The position numbers and the translations under genes were made by a program. Below, in pieces: positions 30,442 to 42,945 of a stretch of 64,000 nt of DNA (positions within the stretch are counted from its first letter, which is position 1; each line of letters opens with the position of its first letter). Source of the stretch: Plicaturopsis crispa FD-325 SS-3. Its lineage: Eukaryota > Basidiomycota > Agaricomycetes > Amylocorticiales > Amylocorticiaceae. The notes under the pieces were generated by a model that was given only the letters and a program-made list of their open reading frames with translations, did no database searches and was not told where the DNA came from. Location: positions 154,879 through 218,878 of the forward strand of contig KN832570.1 of the NCBI GenBank assembly GCA_000827205.1, read 5' to 3'.

Positions 30442-32579
30442 ATGTCTTCCGCACCGAAAGTCGTCCTCACGAAAGTCGAGAAATGGGCGCCGAATGTACG
30501 TCCTGTCGTGCTTATCGTCCGAACTTCGCGCTTGCTCGAGCTCACGACCCGCCGGTGTTACAGGGCCCGCAGGACTATGCTCGCACCGTCAGGAAGTACA
30601 ACATCACCCCGTCCTCGCACCAAACCGTCGTACGTACCGTCCCCCACACCTCTCCTTCATGTCTCACGTTTATGATCTCACTTCGCCTGGCGGGCACAGA
30701 TCTTCACGCGCGACTCGAAGCTGATCCGCGTGTACCCGACCGACGGCAAGAAGCAGGCCTCGCTGCTCGACAAGTTCAAGCACATCGTCAAGCGCGGGGA
30801 GCAGAACGCCCAGGTCGTGTTCAAGGGCGCGGGCGGGATCAAGACCGTCGATAAGGCCCGTGTCGATCCTGCTAGTGGGGAGGGCGAGGTCCCGGCGGAC
30901 GATGTGCAGAGTAAGCTGTTAGTTCTCCCGTACATCACTGCCTGTACTCATAGACTCGTTTCTGCTAGATGATCTGGAGTACGTCGTCCCTGTCAAAGTC
31001 GGCACACCCGGCGTCTCTCTCAAGCTCGACTTCGACACGGGGTCGTCCGGTACGCCCTTTTCTTCTCTACTGCACACTTACCTCGTCTCACACGACACTC
31101 ACTTCTTCTCACACGACACAGATCTCTGGGTATTCTCCACCGCGCTCAAGCTGTCCACGGAGCAGGAGAAAGAGCACACCATCTACGACCCCTCCGCGTC
31201 CTCCACCGCAAAGCTGCAGAGCCACGAGAAATGGAACATTTCCTACGGGGACGGTTCTGTAAGCCCTCTTCCCCCATACCCCGCGTATCCCCATCCCCAC
31301 TCGTGTTTACCCTTCTGACGACGTGTTTACCCTTCTGACGACGTGTTTACCCTTCTGACGACGTGTTTACCCTTCTACGTTCGTGTGCACCCTTCTGACG
31401 ACGACCCATTTGTGTGATACTAATGCAGAGCGCGAGCGGCACGGTGTACCACGACAGCGTGACCGTCGGGGACGTCACCATCGCCGGCCAGGGCGTCGAA
31501 GCTGCCACCAAAGCGTCCTCGTCGTTCCTCTCCCCCGGATCTGATGGGTGCGTCCTCGTCCTCCCTCCCCCCCTTACTTGTTTCTCCCCCCCTCCCCTAC
31601 TTATTTCTCCGCACCCCTCCCACTCACGTCATTTTATTTTATCTTCGTAGCCTCCTGGGCCTAGCGTGGCCCGCGCTGAACACGGTGACGCCGAGCGCGG
31701 AGAAGACGCCCGTCGAGCAGATGATCGCCCAGAAGCTCATCGCGCAGCCGCTGTTCACGGTGAAGCTGGATAAGGCGGGCGGGAGCGATGAGGGCGGGTC
31801 TTTTTATACGGTTTGTACCCTCTTCCTATCATTGTTGTTTGCTTTCCCGTCCTTTGTTTTTATTCCTTGCTGACGTGGCACGCAGTTCGGGACGATCGAC
31901 TCCTCGGTCGCGTTGACGGGGGATATCACCTACGTAGACGTGGATAACTCGAACGGATGTACGTCTCGCTCCCCTCATGCCCCCTTCCGACATACTGACG
32001 ATACGCACCTCAGTCTGGGAGTTCCCCACCAAGTCGCTGAAGATCGGCTCCACCACCCTCCCGCGCCGCACCACCGCCATCGCGGACACGGGCACCACGC
32101 TCCTCCTGCTCGAGGACGCCGCCGTAGAAGCGATCTACAAGCAGATCAAGGGCGCGAAGTTGTCGAACACGGCAGGCGGGTGGGTTGTTCCCGCGGGGGC
32201 GGCGGTGGGGGATTTGGGGGTGGAGGTGGGGGGTGTCACGTACACGGTGCGTGTTTTCGCTAATGTGGGGGAGGGGTATGGGGAGGGGAAAAGAAGCTAA
32301 TGGGGGATGGGGTGGTAGATACCGGGCGAGGACATCAAGTTTGCGGATAATGGGGACGGGACGTTTTATGGGTCTGTGCAGTCGCGCGGGAATAATCCTC
32401 AGGTGGGTATCTTCTCTTCGCTATGCTCTGCGCACTCGTGCATGCTGAGGCGCACTGGTACTCATGCATGCTGTGGTGGCGTATAGGACATCTGGGGCGA
32501 CGTCTTCCTCAAGCGGGTGTACACGGTGTTCAACGTTGGGGAGAAGAAGATTGGGTTTGGGCAGAGGGCTAAGTATTGA
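30442..32579 (+). CDS. Pepsin-like aspartic protease (family A1)
   Basis: Acid protease with two catalytic aspartates. The first is in [18 protein letters not shown] (intron after DTGSS), the second in [20 protein letters not shown]. Other family landmarks: [20 protein letters not shown] (flap with Tyr), [20 protein letters not shown] and [18 protein letters not shown] near the end, closing IGFGQRAKY. About nine short introns. The N-terminus, [18 protein letters not shown], joined to [14 protein letters not shown], has no hydrophobic signal peptide, unlike typical secreted pepsins; a propeptide-like segment is present. It is therefore either intracellular, unconventionally exported, or missing an upstream exon. 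The intron at 31260-31426 contains a 20-bp minisatellite. Similar leaderless A1 enzymes are known in fungi. Confidence 0.9.
31303..31402 (+). repeat. 20-bp minisatellite in protease intron
   Basis: Five consecutive copies of a 20-bp unit (CGTGTTTACCCTTCTGACGA and variants). The first three are identical; the last two differ by several bases. Confidence 0.9.
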
Positions 32580-33475
32580 GTGGGGGAAGGAAGGGTGGGG
32601 AAGGGAAGGGAAGGAGGGGTGTGTAATTGTGTAAGAAGGAACAAGGACTCTGGCTGGATGGACTGGATGGATTGTAGGATGGATTGTGGATTGGATTGTA
32701 ATTGTTTCGTACTGTCGTGTATGTGGATTGGATGTGGATTGTATGTATTGTGAGTGTTGGCTCTTTCGGTTGGTGCTAGCAGTTCGTGAAGACTGATTGG
32801 ATTGGGTTGCGGGACAGATACCATGTTGTTGTTGAATTGAATGAGATGATAGCGCTCTACCACTGGTGCTAGTTAGGAAGCTGACTTTCTATCGTTTCCC
32901 GGCTTTAGCGGTTATACCTGCTCCCGGCGGGTCGCCTATACACAGTTCGCACGGCGAATAATCGGTGCAGCCTGAGAACCTCGTGTAGATCATAGATGTT
33001 CAAAGGTATGACGATGCGTCGATGCGTCGATGTAAGTATTTTGCTTCCGTTCAATCTAAATCTCAGTCGGAGTCTTCACAGTGCTTATGCGTACAGCGCA
33101 CGGCAGGTTCTGTGGGTATGCCGACCAGAAGTCGACCGTTAAGCCAGGTCTACTAAGGTATACTAGGAGCCTCTGACAGCCTTTCGACAGTCGGGCCCGC
33201 GAGACTCTGGCGAGCGGATCAGTGGTTTCAAAGTTTTTTAATTCCGTTGATATGATTAATTAATAACATCACTTTAGGCGGGCGTGGGCGGCATTAATTG
33301 TGCATCCTACGACCATCGGACGTGACGGCGCGGAGCAGCGTTTGCCGTCTCCGCTACCTTCATCATCGATGCAGCGAGCACCTAGAGACTGCTGTTGGCC
33401 TTTCAAGTTCATTTCGCTGTCCATTCCTCTCCGCCGAGCTGTCACTCTTTCCCTGGTACCCCACAACGCCCACAC
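32580..33475. other. Intergenic region with GGATT-rich 3' flank
   Basis: From about 32655 to 32745 short GGATTG and GGATGGATT units recur, probably in the 3' untranslated region of the protease gene. The rest shows no gene. Confidence 0.5.
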
Positions 33476-35458
33476 ATGGCCGTGATGGTCTCCGACCTCG
33501 TCGCAGCCGTCCGAGACACCGAAACGGTTCGGTACTCTGAAAGTGAGTCGCAGAATTAATTGTCGCACGGACGGAGCGGTTTAATTTAGGGCCCATTTTT
33601 TCGCAGTTGCTTCGAGTACTATCGTCGTGCTCGACCACCGTACGTTCTGCGCGTGGTTTGACGCGTTTTGTCCTGGTGCTGAGTCGGTTCTATGCAGTGA
33701 TTACCTTGGATGAAGAGGTGGGCGCCTCCTGCACTCTTGATCGGCCTCTTCAGTCACTGATAGCGCTGGAATGATAGATCCGGTATATCTGGGTAAGTGC
33801 TGCATACCCGTTCGACCGGACACGCGTGTGCTCATTCTAAGACGCGTCGGTGGGCAGTCGGGAAGATGGACAACAGGGAAATGCCTTTTCTTTTTTGTTC
33901 GTGATCTTTGAAATCTCCTAGCACGATCTCCCCGCTTAACTGGTTTCGGTTTGCAGAGTCGATATTATGGCCTGGCAAATGTCATGTAAGTGACCCTGGG
34001 TAAATATTTCAGTTGGCTCAGCAGTGCATTGATTGAATACGCGCAGATTTAACAATTACGGTGATCATATTCGCATTTGTGTGGCAACTTGGAATGTGCG
34101 CTAACAAGACACAACGAATAGCTCTTTTTGCGACTACCGTTGACGACCCTGTAAGTGATTGAAGTTTACCCGTGATCATGCGCTGACCTTGCCGTAGTTG
34201 TATGTCACTGCTCACATTCACATTCACCTCGAAACTAATGCACTGAATCTGCCCCGGTTTTCGTCTATAGCTGTGCGTACCCCTCCGTCTATATACGCTT
34301 GTGATACGACTCAGAGCGCTCGCATACAGGCCGTGCCTTCTTTCAATGGCAAGGATGGACTGGTCTCGTCTCGGTCATCTCTGCGGAAAGTAAGTGAATA
34401 TCCTCGATCACCTAGAACCTCTCAATGACTCTTTCTATCAGTTACCCTACAGCTCCGACTATATGCCCTATACTCTCTTAATCCCCACATCATTGTCTCG
34501 ATGGTCATATGCTTTGTGGCGGTGTCTGTGATATCGGCCGTCATAATGGCAAATGCGCTCATCGAGTTCGTCCGTAAGTGTCTTTTGTTCACGTACAGCA
34601 GTTCCGTTCCCGCGAGCTCATAGTTTATTGTGTAGCGGTGGCACACCTATTTCCAGGCCAGACGTTCTGCGTCCCCCTCAACATGCCCCGTGATTTCTAT
34701 GCCTTCTGGATACCCATACTTTTGTTTGAGAGTATGCTGTGTGCCATGGCGATCTACCGCGGCTTCTCGACGTACCAATTCGATCGCGGGGTGTATCGCA
34801 CCGGCCAGACGATCATCTACGTCCTGCTCAGGGACTCATTAATATATTTTCTCTTGTGCGTCTCATTCCGATCTTCTGCAATAATGCGCGGTATTGACTT
34901 TGGCTTCACCTGGGGATTTCAGAATATTCTCGATCTTTTTCATGACCCTCCTGGTATGGTATTTCGGAGCTGTGAGTCCCAACCCCCACCATAGCAATTC
35001 CAATCACTCTAACCGTACACGCTCTTTTTCCCTCCCTTCTACCCTGGACGCAGTCATCCATCCTCGAAGCACCCGTCGGCTTCGCCGTCGCTATGCCCTT
35101 CGTCCTCTCCAACCGGCTCATCCTCAACGTGCGCGCCATGTCCAGCGCGATCGAGCACGGCGACTTCAACAGCGCGGCGGAGATCTGCTCCCCCGTCGCT
35201 TTTGTCGGCGGAGGTGATGGCGGGAGTCCGCCGGCGCTGCCGATGATGGACTGGGAGTGCGAGCCCCCGAGCGCGCGGCCGCTGTCCTGGGGGCCGCCGC
35301 GGCATTCGTGCGACGAGGGGCCGGAGGGGGAGGGGGGTTGCGCGCGGACGAAGAGGGGTGTGGGGACGGAGTTCGAGCTGCGGACGTTGCCTGCGGCTGC
35401 GAGTCGGAGTAGTAGGGGGTCTCATGGGTGGAGTCGACCTCGCCTCGAGATATTATAG
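33476..35458 (+). CDS. DUF6533-type multi-pass membrane protein
   Basis: Member of a large Agaricomycete family of seven-helix-like membrane proteins with an N-terminal DUF6533 domain; function unknown. The first exons give MAVMVSDLVAAVRDTETVRY, then SSTIVVLDHLITLDEEIRYI (the family's YDH-LTL-DEE core) and SRYYGLANV. Later exons give LQLRLYALYSLNPHIIVSMV, FWIPILLFESMLCAMAIYRG, a helix pair LLRDSLIYFLL and MTLLVWYFGA. The last exon has FAVAMPFVLSNRLILNVRAM and a long soluble tail. At least nine short introns; the exact joints between 33790 and 34200 are uncertain, and the region around 34030-34200 could be spliced otherwise. An ATG at 33485 is an alternative start. The family is often clustered and species-specific. 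Confidence 0.75.
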
Positions 35459-35876
35459 GACTGGCACTGCGTGCGGACGAATGGCAGCATGCAATAGAAC
35501 TATGCGGGATCACGCATATGCATCCGAGTTGAGTTTGTGCGGCAAAACCGACAACCTCACAGAGTTATTGGGTTTGGCACGAATATGGTAGGCTGCAATA
35601 TCTCATGACCGTCTTCCGGAACTATGCTACAAAGGATTTGCAGAGAATGCTCAAAGTAGAATGATAAGTAGGTGCAGAACATGGTCTTTACTTCAGAAAA
35701 TCACCAGTTATACTCGAGTCGGCGGCCTCAGCGAGTGAGTACAATGTGCACGCTAGAGTAGGCGAAGGCTAGCGCTCACGCTGAGGGTCAGACAAGGAAG
35801 CGAAACGTTAAAAATGGGGACAACATTTAAGTAAGTAAGGTCTTCATAAATTATATCCTGTTCTTCCGAGTCCCAA
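35459..35876. other. Intergenic region between convergent genes
   Basis: About 420 bp. Nothing recognised. Confidence 0.5.
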
Positions 35877-37962
35877 CTACCGCGATGGCAAACGCTTCTC
35901 CTTAATGAAGATAGCCGAAACCAAAGCCAACGTCGCCATAGCCAGAGTAAACTGGAACGAATAGTTGACCGCCGTCTCGTACGACGATCGGACGATGCGT
36001 TTCGTGGCCGGATCGAGCTCTTCGATGTACTTCAGCGACTCCCGCACTCGCGCGATGACCTTTTCGCGACGGCTATCAGTAAGCGCGCGGCTAACAGGAT
36101 GGTTTCATACGTCACCTTCTCGACGTCTACGCCGGTGAGTCGTTGGTGTAGAGTAGCACGTAGTGTGTCTTGGGTGATGGTACTGGATATCGATAAACCG
36201 ATGACCGAGCCCAACGAGCGGAAGAGATATGATACTGTGTCGAGTGTGAAGATGAGCGAAGTTCTATTATGCGAGGGAAGGAGAGACTTACGCGCCGTCG
36301 CCACGGCTTGATTCTCGGACCCGGCATTCGAGATCAGTGCGATGAGCGTGGTAGTCACTCCAGTTCCATTGCCGAGCGAGACCACCATCAGCCCTAGAGA
36401 CGCAAATGAGCCGCGAGACATCCTGAAAGGCAAGCACAAAAGCACATACCCGCTCCGAAAAGTACCAGCGAGTGGGAGAAACCCGCGGTGATAAACGCGA
36501 GTACAGACAAGCCACACATCATCAGGACATACGCAAAGATTGTGAGCCAGTAGTACTTTCCAAGCGCCTGCATTATCAGGCCGCCTGACAGACTCCCCGT
36601 GACGCCGCCGGCGATGCTCGGCAGCAGCAGCACACCCGCCTCCGCTGCGGACTTCCCGAGCGCGGCCTGGAAGTACAGCGAGGACTGGAACCACGCGGTC
36701 ATGCTCGCCGCGAAGCCGAAGAAGTTGACGAGGTACGCGGCGATGAGCGAGGGGTCCAGGGCGACGTGGGCGGGCGCGACGGGCTCGAGCGCCCACTTCG
36801 TCTCGACGGTGCAGAAGAGCGCGGAGAAGAGGGCGGCGAGGACGAGGGAGGTGATTGTCCAGGTCTCGTTCCAGGCGATGTTTCCGCCGCGGTCGAGGCC
36901 GACTAGGAGGAAGAAGACCGCGAGCACGAGGGTTGCGGAGCCGGCGAAGTCGACGCGTCTAAACTTGACCCAGACGTTCGAGTTATCCGCTGGTGGGAGG
37001 TTGAGGGCGAGCGTGACGACGATTATTGCGATTGTTGTTGCGGGTACCTGGAAGAGAAACGACCTGCAATGAATGTTAGCCTGGCTTTGTCTTGTTGATA
37101 TATGTACGCACCATCTCCAGCCAATGCTATCTACGAAGAAGCCACCTATGGGTGCCCCGGCCGCCATGCCCGTCGCAAACACAATGTTCATGACACCTGA
37201 TATAGACATGAGTAATGGAAGCACAGACTCATGCGATGCACAAACCTTGCCAAGTTCCCCTAGATCGTAATGGAATAACGTCCGACATGATAATGGACGC
37301 AATGCTGCATAGGAAAGCTCTAATGTGGGCACAATACCGTTACCGGGACAGATCACTCACGTCGTCATTCCTCCCCCTCCAATCCCAGTGAACGCTCGTG
37401 CGGCGATGAGCTCCCTCATGTCTCTCGCAAAACCGCAAAAGAAGCACCCGAGCGCAAATATCGAGTATGCCACGATCAAGCATGCCTTCCTCCCGAATAT
37501 ATCGCTTAGCTTACCGTAGAGCGGCCTGGGAAGAAGACGACATCAGCTGCGATAACAACATAAGCGCGCGAGGATTTCGACGGACTGGAAGGAAGTCATG
37601 GTGAGCATGTAGCTCGTCGCTATCCAGCTGGTATATTGTAATTGCTTGAGCTCCGATCCGATGGACGCGTAGGACGAGAGAACGATGGTATTATCCATCG
37701 CTACGAAGAATGTGCCCACGGACAACGGGATTAGCTAGCGATTGTATTGAGGGCGTCGTCAACGTCGGTTCACAGCGAGTAGAGAGAAGGCTCGAGAGCT
37801 CACCAGTGCTGCAAGTTTCGCATTCGACTTTTCTTCTACCAAATTGGCCTCCGGGTCTCCGCCTGAGCTGCGTGCAGCCGATGCGTCCCGGGAGGAGCGG
37901 CGTGTGTTCCCAGCATCTGCCAAGAGCGGGGACCGTTCGTTCTCGACGATTTCGGCGGTCAT
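35877..37962 (-). CDS. MFS carrier, DHA2 type (Fnx1/Vba-like)
   Basis: Fourteen-helix-type drug:proton antiporter family; relatives Fnx1 and Vba move basic amino acids into the vacuole. The acidic, soluble N-terminus includes ENERSPLLADAG, a dileucine-like vacuolar sorting signal. Then LSVGTFFVAMDNTIVLSSYA, WIATSYMLT, the loop 2-3 motif RPLYGKLSDIFGRKACL, AARAFTGIGGGGMT, SIIMSDVIPLRSRGTWQG, and MAAGAPIGGFFVDSIGWRW. The second half reads FFLLVGLDRGGNIAW, FQAALGKSAAEAGVLLLPSI, YLFRSLGSVIGLSISSTITQ and ends LVSAIFIKEKRLPSR. About eight short introns. The start at 37962 follows the first good ATG context. Substrate is inferred only from family; an efflux role is equally possible. It is divergent from CSN3. 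Confidence 0.85.
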
Positions 37963-38638
37963 GGTTTGGCCTGTAGTGTGTGTTATTTCCGACTGCGGGA
38001 GGCAGGAGACCACGCCCACACATCGTCATCATCGCTGTCAGTCGGACTAAGATAAGTTGTTGACGCGTTTTGTACGCACCTTATTTATTTAAAAAAATGA
38101 GGCCGTTAGATTATGCAACGTCTTCCTTCCATATGTTGAGCGTTTCCTCGTAAGTAGTGGATTTATCAAAGCGAGTCGTGAAAGCACGCCTTAGCGCACG
38201 AAAGTCTTGTCCAAGGCTTAGCGGCTCGTCAGGGGCTAATTAATTTCTGTCCCGAACCGCTATCGTCGCCGCCGCCACCCTCGACTTGCCCTCGACTCAA
38301 GGCCGGGCACTTTGTTCTGTATCTGCTACACGCCACGATACGCTCTGCGCGTGTACAATACAGAGTAGACCACCAGGAGACCATCTTTTGTTTTCGAAAC
38401 CTCTACTTAGCTGAGTACTTATCAAAGTCGACTTGCCCCACATGTGAGTGACCGTCTTTTCATCGTTCGTCGATCTACGACGTTCGTTTCGGGACGTTGT
38501 GCATCTACGCGCCTGGCTAGTCTCCGATGCTGTACAACTACAAGTGCATCGCGGAGATTGGGCCGATGTCGCGTTTGCGCCCACAAAATCCAAACTTTTG
38601 GATGACATTGACGCTGAGCGTGTGTGCACAGTTTCGCG
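37963..38638. promoter_or_regulatory. Divergent promoter region, MFS carrier and CSN3
   Basis: About 680 bp with no gene. It includes an A/T-rich stretch near 38082-38097. No specific site is claimed. Confidence 0.45.
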
Positions 38639-40552
38639 ATGGATCAATCCACGGGCCTTCCGACGCCGCCTCTTCAACCAGGCTCCTCCTCCTCATCGTC
38701 AAATCCTCCCCAGGCAGCCCAGCCACAGACGTCCGACGCACAACAGCAGTCGCAGCACCAGTCCCAATTCTACCAAGCCGACGCCACCGCCTCCCTCGAG
38801 GGTCTCGTGCACCAGATAACCACCACAAACAACATCGGCGCGCTGAACCACGCATTGCGCAACTTCGCGCAAAGGGAGGTTCGGGAGACGGTGTTGGCGA
38901 GCTTGCTTGGAGGGGGGCAGGATCCGTTGACGGTCCTGGACGTGCGGGTGAATACGCTCGGGGTGCTGTATATTTTGTGAGTCGAGTTGCCTGTGCGACA
39001 AGTACTGCTCTGATCGTGGGGGGTAGGTCTGCACGATTGCACAGCACCCACGTGCCAAATGCAGCTTACGTGACGAACTTCTGTCGAAACTTCACGCCGG
39101 AGCAGGCACGCTATGCCCCCGACCGCGGTTCGTCCTGACCATTCGCGCTTGAATTCGGTCTAACACGATACGTACAGTTACGCTGCTCGCTAAGGGAATT
39201 AAGCGTGTAGCAGACAACCATTCCGACGTGAGCGGTGTTTCTTTGTTGTCTGTGTGGCCGACCTGAGTACTCACAAACCCCCAGCCGAAATTCGCGCTAC
39301 AACCACTATACGACCTGGTCACGCGATACCCGCCTCAGCTCTCCTACCTGACCACCATCCACCCAATCTTCGTCAGCGTACGCCCGTTCTCTCTGCCATC
39401 TACACCCGCGGCTAACACTGCCTAGGTATGCGTGGCGACGCAACACTTCGCCAACGCCCTCCCCGTCCTCGCCGTGCCGATCACCACGATCGACACCGCG
39501 CTCTCCGACCTCACGTACAACGACAACCTCACGTACCACTACGCGGGCGGCATGGCGCTCGCCGCGCTGAAGCGCTGGGACGAGGCCGAGCTGTTCTTCG
39601 AGACGTGCGTCAGCAGCCCCGGGCAGGCGCCCGCGGCGCTGCAGATGGAGGCGCTCAAGAAGCTCGTCCTCATCCAGCTCATCTCTAAGGGCAAAGTGCG
39701 CCATTTTTTTTCCTTTTCGCACGAGACACGTCTGATGAGAGTTGGATGTATCGCAGACGAGCCCCCCGCCTAAATATACGCACCACGCACTCCCGCGGCT
39801 CTTCAAAAATACGCCGTACGCGGTGTTCGTGAACCACTACCCGCAGCAGACGCAGAAGCTGCGGGACCTCGTGGACAAGGAGCGCCAGCTCTTCTCAACC
39901 GTGGGTCGTGTCTCGATGTCCAGTTGGGAAAATATGCTCACAAGTCGGTTTGGTGTGGACACAGGAAAACAATATTGGTCTCCTCCTGCAGGCGCTTGAC
40001 CGCGCACCACGGTGGTCGATCAAGAAACTCACGGCGACGTATTTGACCCTCGGCCTAGCTGAGATCGGCCAGGCGGTCAACATCGACAGCGAGGACGCCG
40101 TGCGCGCCATCGTCCTCAGCATGGTGAGCCCCATTCCCCGCCCCTCCCCTTCCTCCTTGTCTAGAGAACAGGGGCGCTGATGCTGCATGTAGATCGAGTC
40201 CGAGGAGATAAGCGCGCAGATATCCGCGTCGGGGACGGTGACGTTCACGGACCCGCCGCCGCAGTTCACGAAGGCGGACGTGGACGCTGTGCTGCTGGAG
40301 GCGAGTGTGCAGGGCGCGCTACTAGAGAAGCTGGAGAGGGATATGGCGCGGAGTCGGGAGTATATAACGAAGGTGCGCGGGCATGTTTGTGTAGCTCCGT
40401 CCGCTGTACACCTGCTAACGATGTGCTCGGCTTAGGTGGTACGGTCCAAGGACGATGTGTGGGGTCCGCCCGGGGAAGAGGACCTGCAGCACTCTTACGC
40501 AGGCGGAGCCAGTGCGTCCGCAGCTTTTGCGGACGACTCGATGTTCTCCTAG
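38639..40552 (+). CDS. CSN3: COP9 signalosome complex subunit 3
   Basis: PCI-domain subunit of the COP9 signalosome, which removes Nedd8 from cullins and so controls the SCF ligases that F-box proteins serve. The N-terminus is Gln/Ser-rich (MDQSTGLPTPPLQPGSSSSS), followed by LEGLVHQITTTNNIGALNHA. Helical repeats follow: PLYDLVTRYPPQLSYLTTIH, TALSDLTYNDNLTYHYAGGM, WDEAELFFETCVSSPGQAP and KLVLIQLISKG. The PCI part contains IKKLTATYLTLGLAEIGQAV and DPPPQFTKADVDAVLLEASV. The protein ends in AAFADDSMFS. About nine exons; all joints keep frame. The YHYAGGM block is a strong CSN3 marker. The start at 38639 is the second ATG of its frame. Confidence 0.9.
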
Positions 40553-41584
40553 TGTCGGTTGAACGCTAATATCCGTTAACACTGCTGTATAATCTCACCC
40601 GTTCGTCTGTCATTGCTGTATGTCCAAGTGTAACTGAATGGGTATACATCTTGTAAGCTATCCGATAGGAGTCCGAGTCGGTCATCTGCAGTGCCGGTCA
40701 AGTACCCTACCGCCCCGGTTTTTCTGCTACTTACATGAGTGCGTAGCTTGGCTATACAATGTGATATGACACGAAGAGGTTGCCAAGATTTTGCCTCGAG
40801 GTGGTTGCGACTCCAGTATTCACGAGGTATGTCAAGAGGCATGACTTCTGTTCAGCGTGTTGCTAATGAACGTTTGATTCTCGTCTGATTGCGCGTTTTA
40901 TTTTTGGTATTTTTTTCCCAACCACCCCCACGCCTGCGCCGCTTTACGACCATGGCACCTCCTCTGCATCCACTGAGCACTTGTTCCAACGTTCAAGGTT
41001 CAAGTCGTGTTGACAGCGAAGGCTCGTCTGTCTTTTTTCTGCAGGTCTAGACTCTACGGTTGCCATATCGGGGAGCGTGTAAACATTCTAGCTGCCAGCA
41101 CGGCGATATCCCGATGAGGAACGAATGTCTCGCGACCGGCGACTGCGATTCTGGCGGTCATTCCCGATATGGAAGCAAACGCACACCGGATGCCTCTCGA
41201 CCCTTGTTTCCGTCTGCAGCCGTCTGCCCTCGCCGAGTCGATTTTTCAGCAAATGCTGAATAATCCTCACAAAAATCTGTTCATTTGACTGTTTCGTATC
41301 AAATGCTGATGACGATGGACAGGTCGAGTTGGTGGAGGCGCAAGTAAGCAGATCGCAGAGAGCACGCCAGTCAGCCTCAATGATTAGGAATATGTCGAAC
41401 AGAACAGGAGATCTAACCCTTCGCAGGGCGTTTTGTCCCACGAAATCACACGGGCAGCAGGGGGGGCCGAATTTTCTAGGGCGTTTCGGGTGCGGGTTTT
41501 CGTGATCGACTTCAAACAGCGTATAAAGGCTGGTTGCGTGCTGGCCTCCGGTCCGTTGACACTTTAAAAGGCGACGACAATCTG
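40553..41584. other. Intergenic region
   Basis: About 1 kb with no gene recognised. The right end is the promoter of the quinone reductase gene. Confidence 0.5.
41522..41527 (+). promoter_or_regulatory. Candidate TATA box of quinone reductase gene
   Basis: TATAAA 58-63 bp before the ATG at 41585. Confidence 0.5.
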
Positions 41585-42583
41585 ATGTGTTTCCCCAGCA
41601 AACGCCAGAAAGACAACTTCGCAGACGACTCCAAGGCCAAGCCCGCGAGTACTAAAGCAGCCCCAGCAACATCATCCTCCTCTACCGACAAACCCCCTCA
41701 ACTACCCGCAACCACCCCCCTAATCGCAGAATCGAAAATGGCCCCTAACGTTGCTATCGTTATCTACTCGCTCTACGGCCACATCGTAAAGCGTACGTCC
41801 CCTGCATCCACTCGGGCTTGTTTGCACATGAGCTGATACATCTCGACTTTGTAGTCGCTGAGGCTGAGAAGGCCGGCATCGAGAGCGCTGGTGGATCCGC
41901 CACGATCTTCCAGTACGTCTATAGGAAAAGAATGCTCGCCGTACAATTACTGACATTCGCGCGTAGGATCCCCGAGACCCTCTCCGAGGACGTGCTCAAG
42001 CTGCTCCACGCGCCCCCCAGGCCCGACTACCCCATCATCGCTGCTGCCGACCTCCCCAAATACGACGCATTCCTCTTCGGCATCCCCACCCGTTTCGGAA
42101 ACTTCCCCGGACAGTGGAAGGTGCGTCTCTTCTTACCCCCTTAGCACGCCGCCCGATGCTTACTTACGTTGGGACACAGGCATTCTGGGACGCCACGGGC
42201 CAGCTCTGGGCTACCGGTGCGCTCGCGGGCAAGTACGCAGGTGTGTTCGTATCAACGGCGGGCCAGGGTGGAGGACAGGAGACTACCGTGCTCAACTCGC
42301 TCTCGACGCTCGTCCACCACGGCATCATCTTCGTCCCGCTCGGGTACAAGAGCACCTTTGCCCAGCTCACCAGCCTCGACGCCATCCACGGTGGTGCGTT
42401 TCTTCTCCCTTCTACCCTCTATGCTGCTGCGGTTTGGCTGACACGCGATGCTTGTTTGCAGGATCGCCATGGGGTGCGGGAACCTTCTCGGGAGCGGATG
42501 GCTCGCGCCAGCCGTCGGCCCTCGAGCTCGAGGTCGCGACTATCCAGGGCAAGACGTTCTACGAGACTGTTGCCAAGGCTTAA
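41585..42583 (+). CDS. NAD(P)H:quinone oxidoreductase, WrbA/Pst2 flavodoxin-like
   Basis: FMN-dependent two-electron quinone reductase that protects against redox cycling. Five exons. A Ser/Thr/Pro-rich leader of about 50 residues ([19 protein letters not shown]) precedes the core, which starts [15 protein letters not shown] (FMN phosphate loop). Then [72 protein letters not shown], and [20 protein letters not shown] near the end, all standard WrbA blocks. The leader is longer than in bacterial WrbA; a second start at MAPNVAIV would give the core alone. Yeast relatives Pst2, Rfs1 and Ycp4 associate with plasma-membrane domains. Confidence 0.92.
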
Positions 42584-42945
42584 TCTAGAGAGCTTGTATA
42601 GCTTATCGCTCGACTGCGCCTGAGCGGAAGGGTAGCACACAGGCGGCAGTAATAATTGTATCAGTAGCCAGGGCATTATCCCAGCACTCGGTAATATGAC
42701 GAATTGTTGTATACATCTTTGAGCTCTCGGCGCGCGTTTGCACGGGCCGGCCGGCGAATCTCTGAAGTATTGGATGTTGATTGGATGCAAGAAAAAGGAA
42801 GATACTCAGTATGTACCTTGGCTCGTATCGTCGACTCGTTCTCGATACACGAGTCCTGGCCTAAGCTCATTTCAAGGCATCGAAGACTTGTAGTGATACG
42901 TCCTGACGTCCTGACCGTATCAAAATGAGTATGTGGTACTCGTGC
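42584..42945. other. Short intergenic region
   Basis: 3' flanks of the quinone reductase and of the F-box-like gene. No feature seen. Confidence 0.5.

Noticed and set aside
31303-31402. CRISPR-like array
   Set aside because: Units are head to tail without spacers, in a eukaryotic intron.
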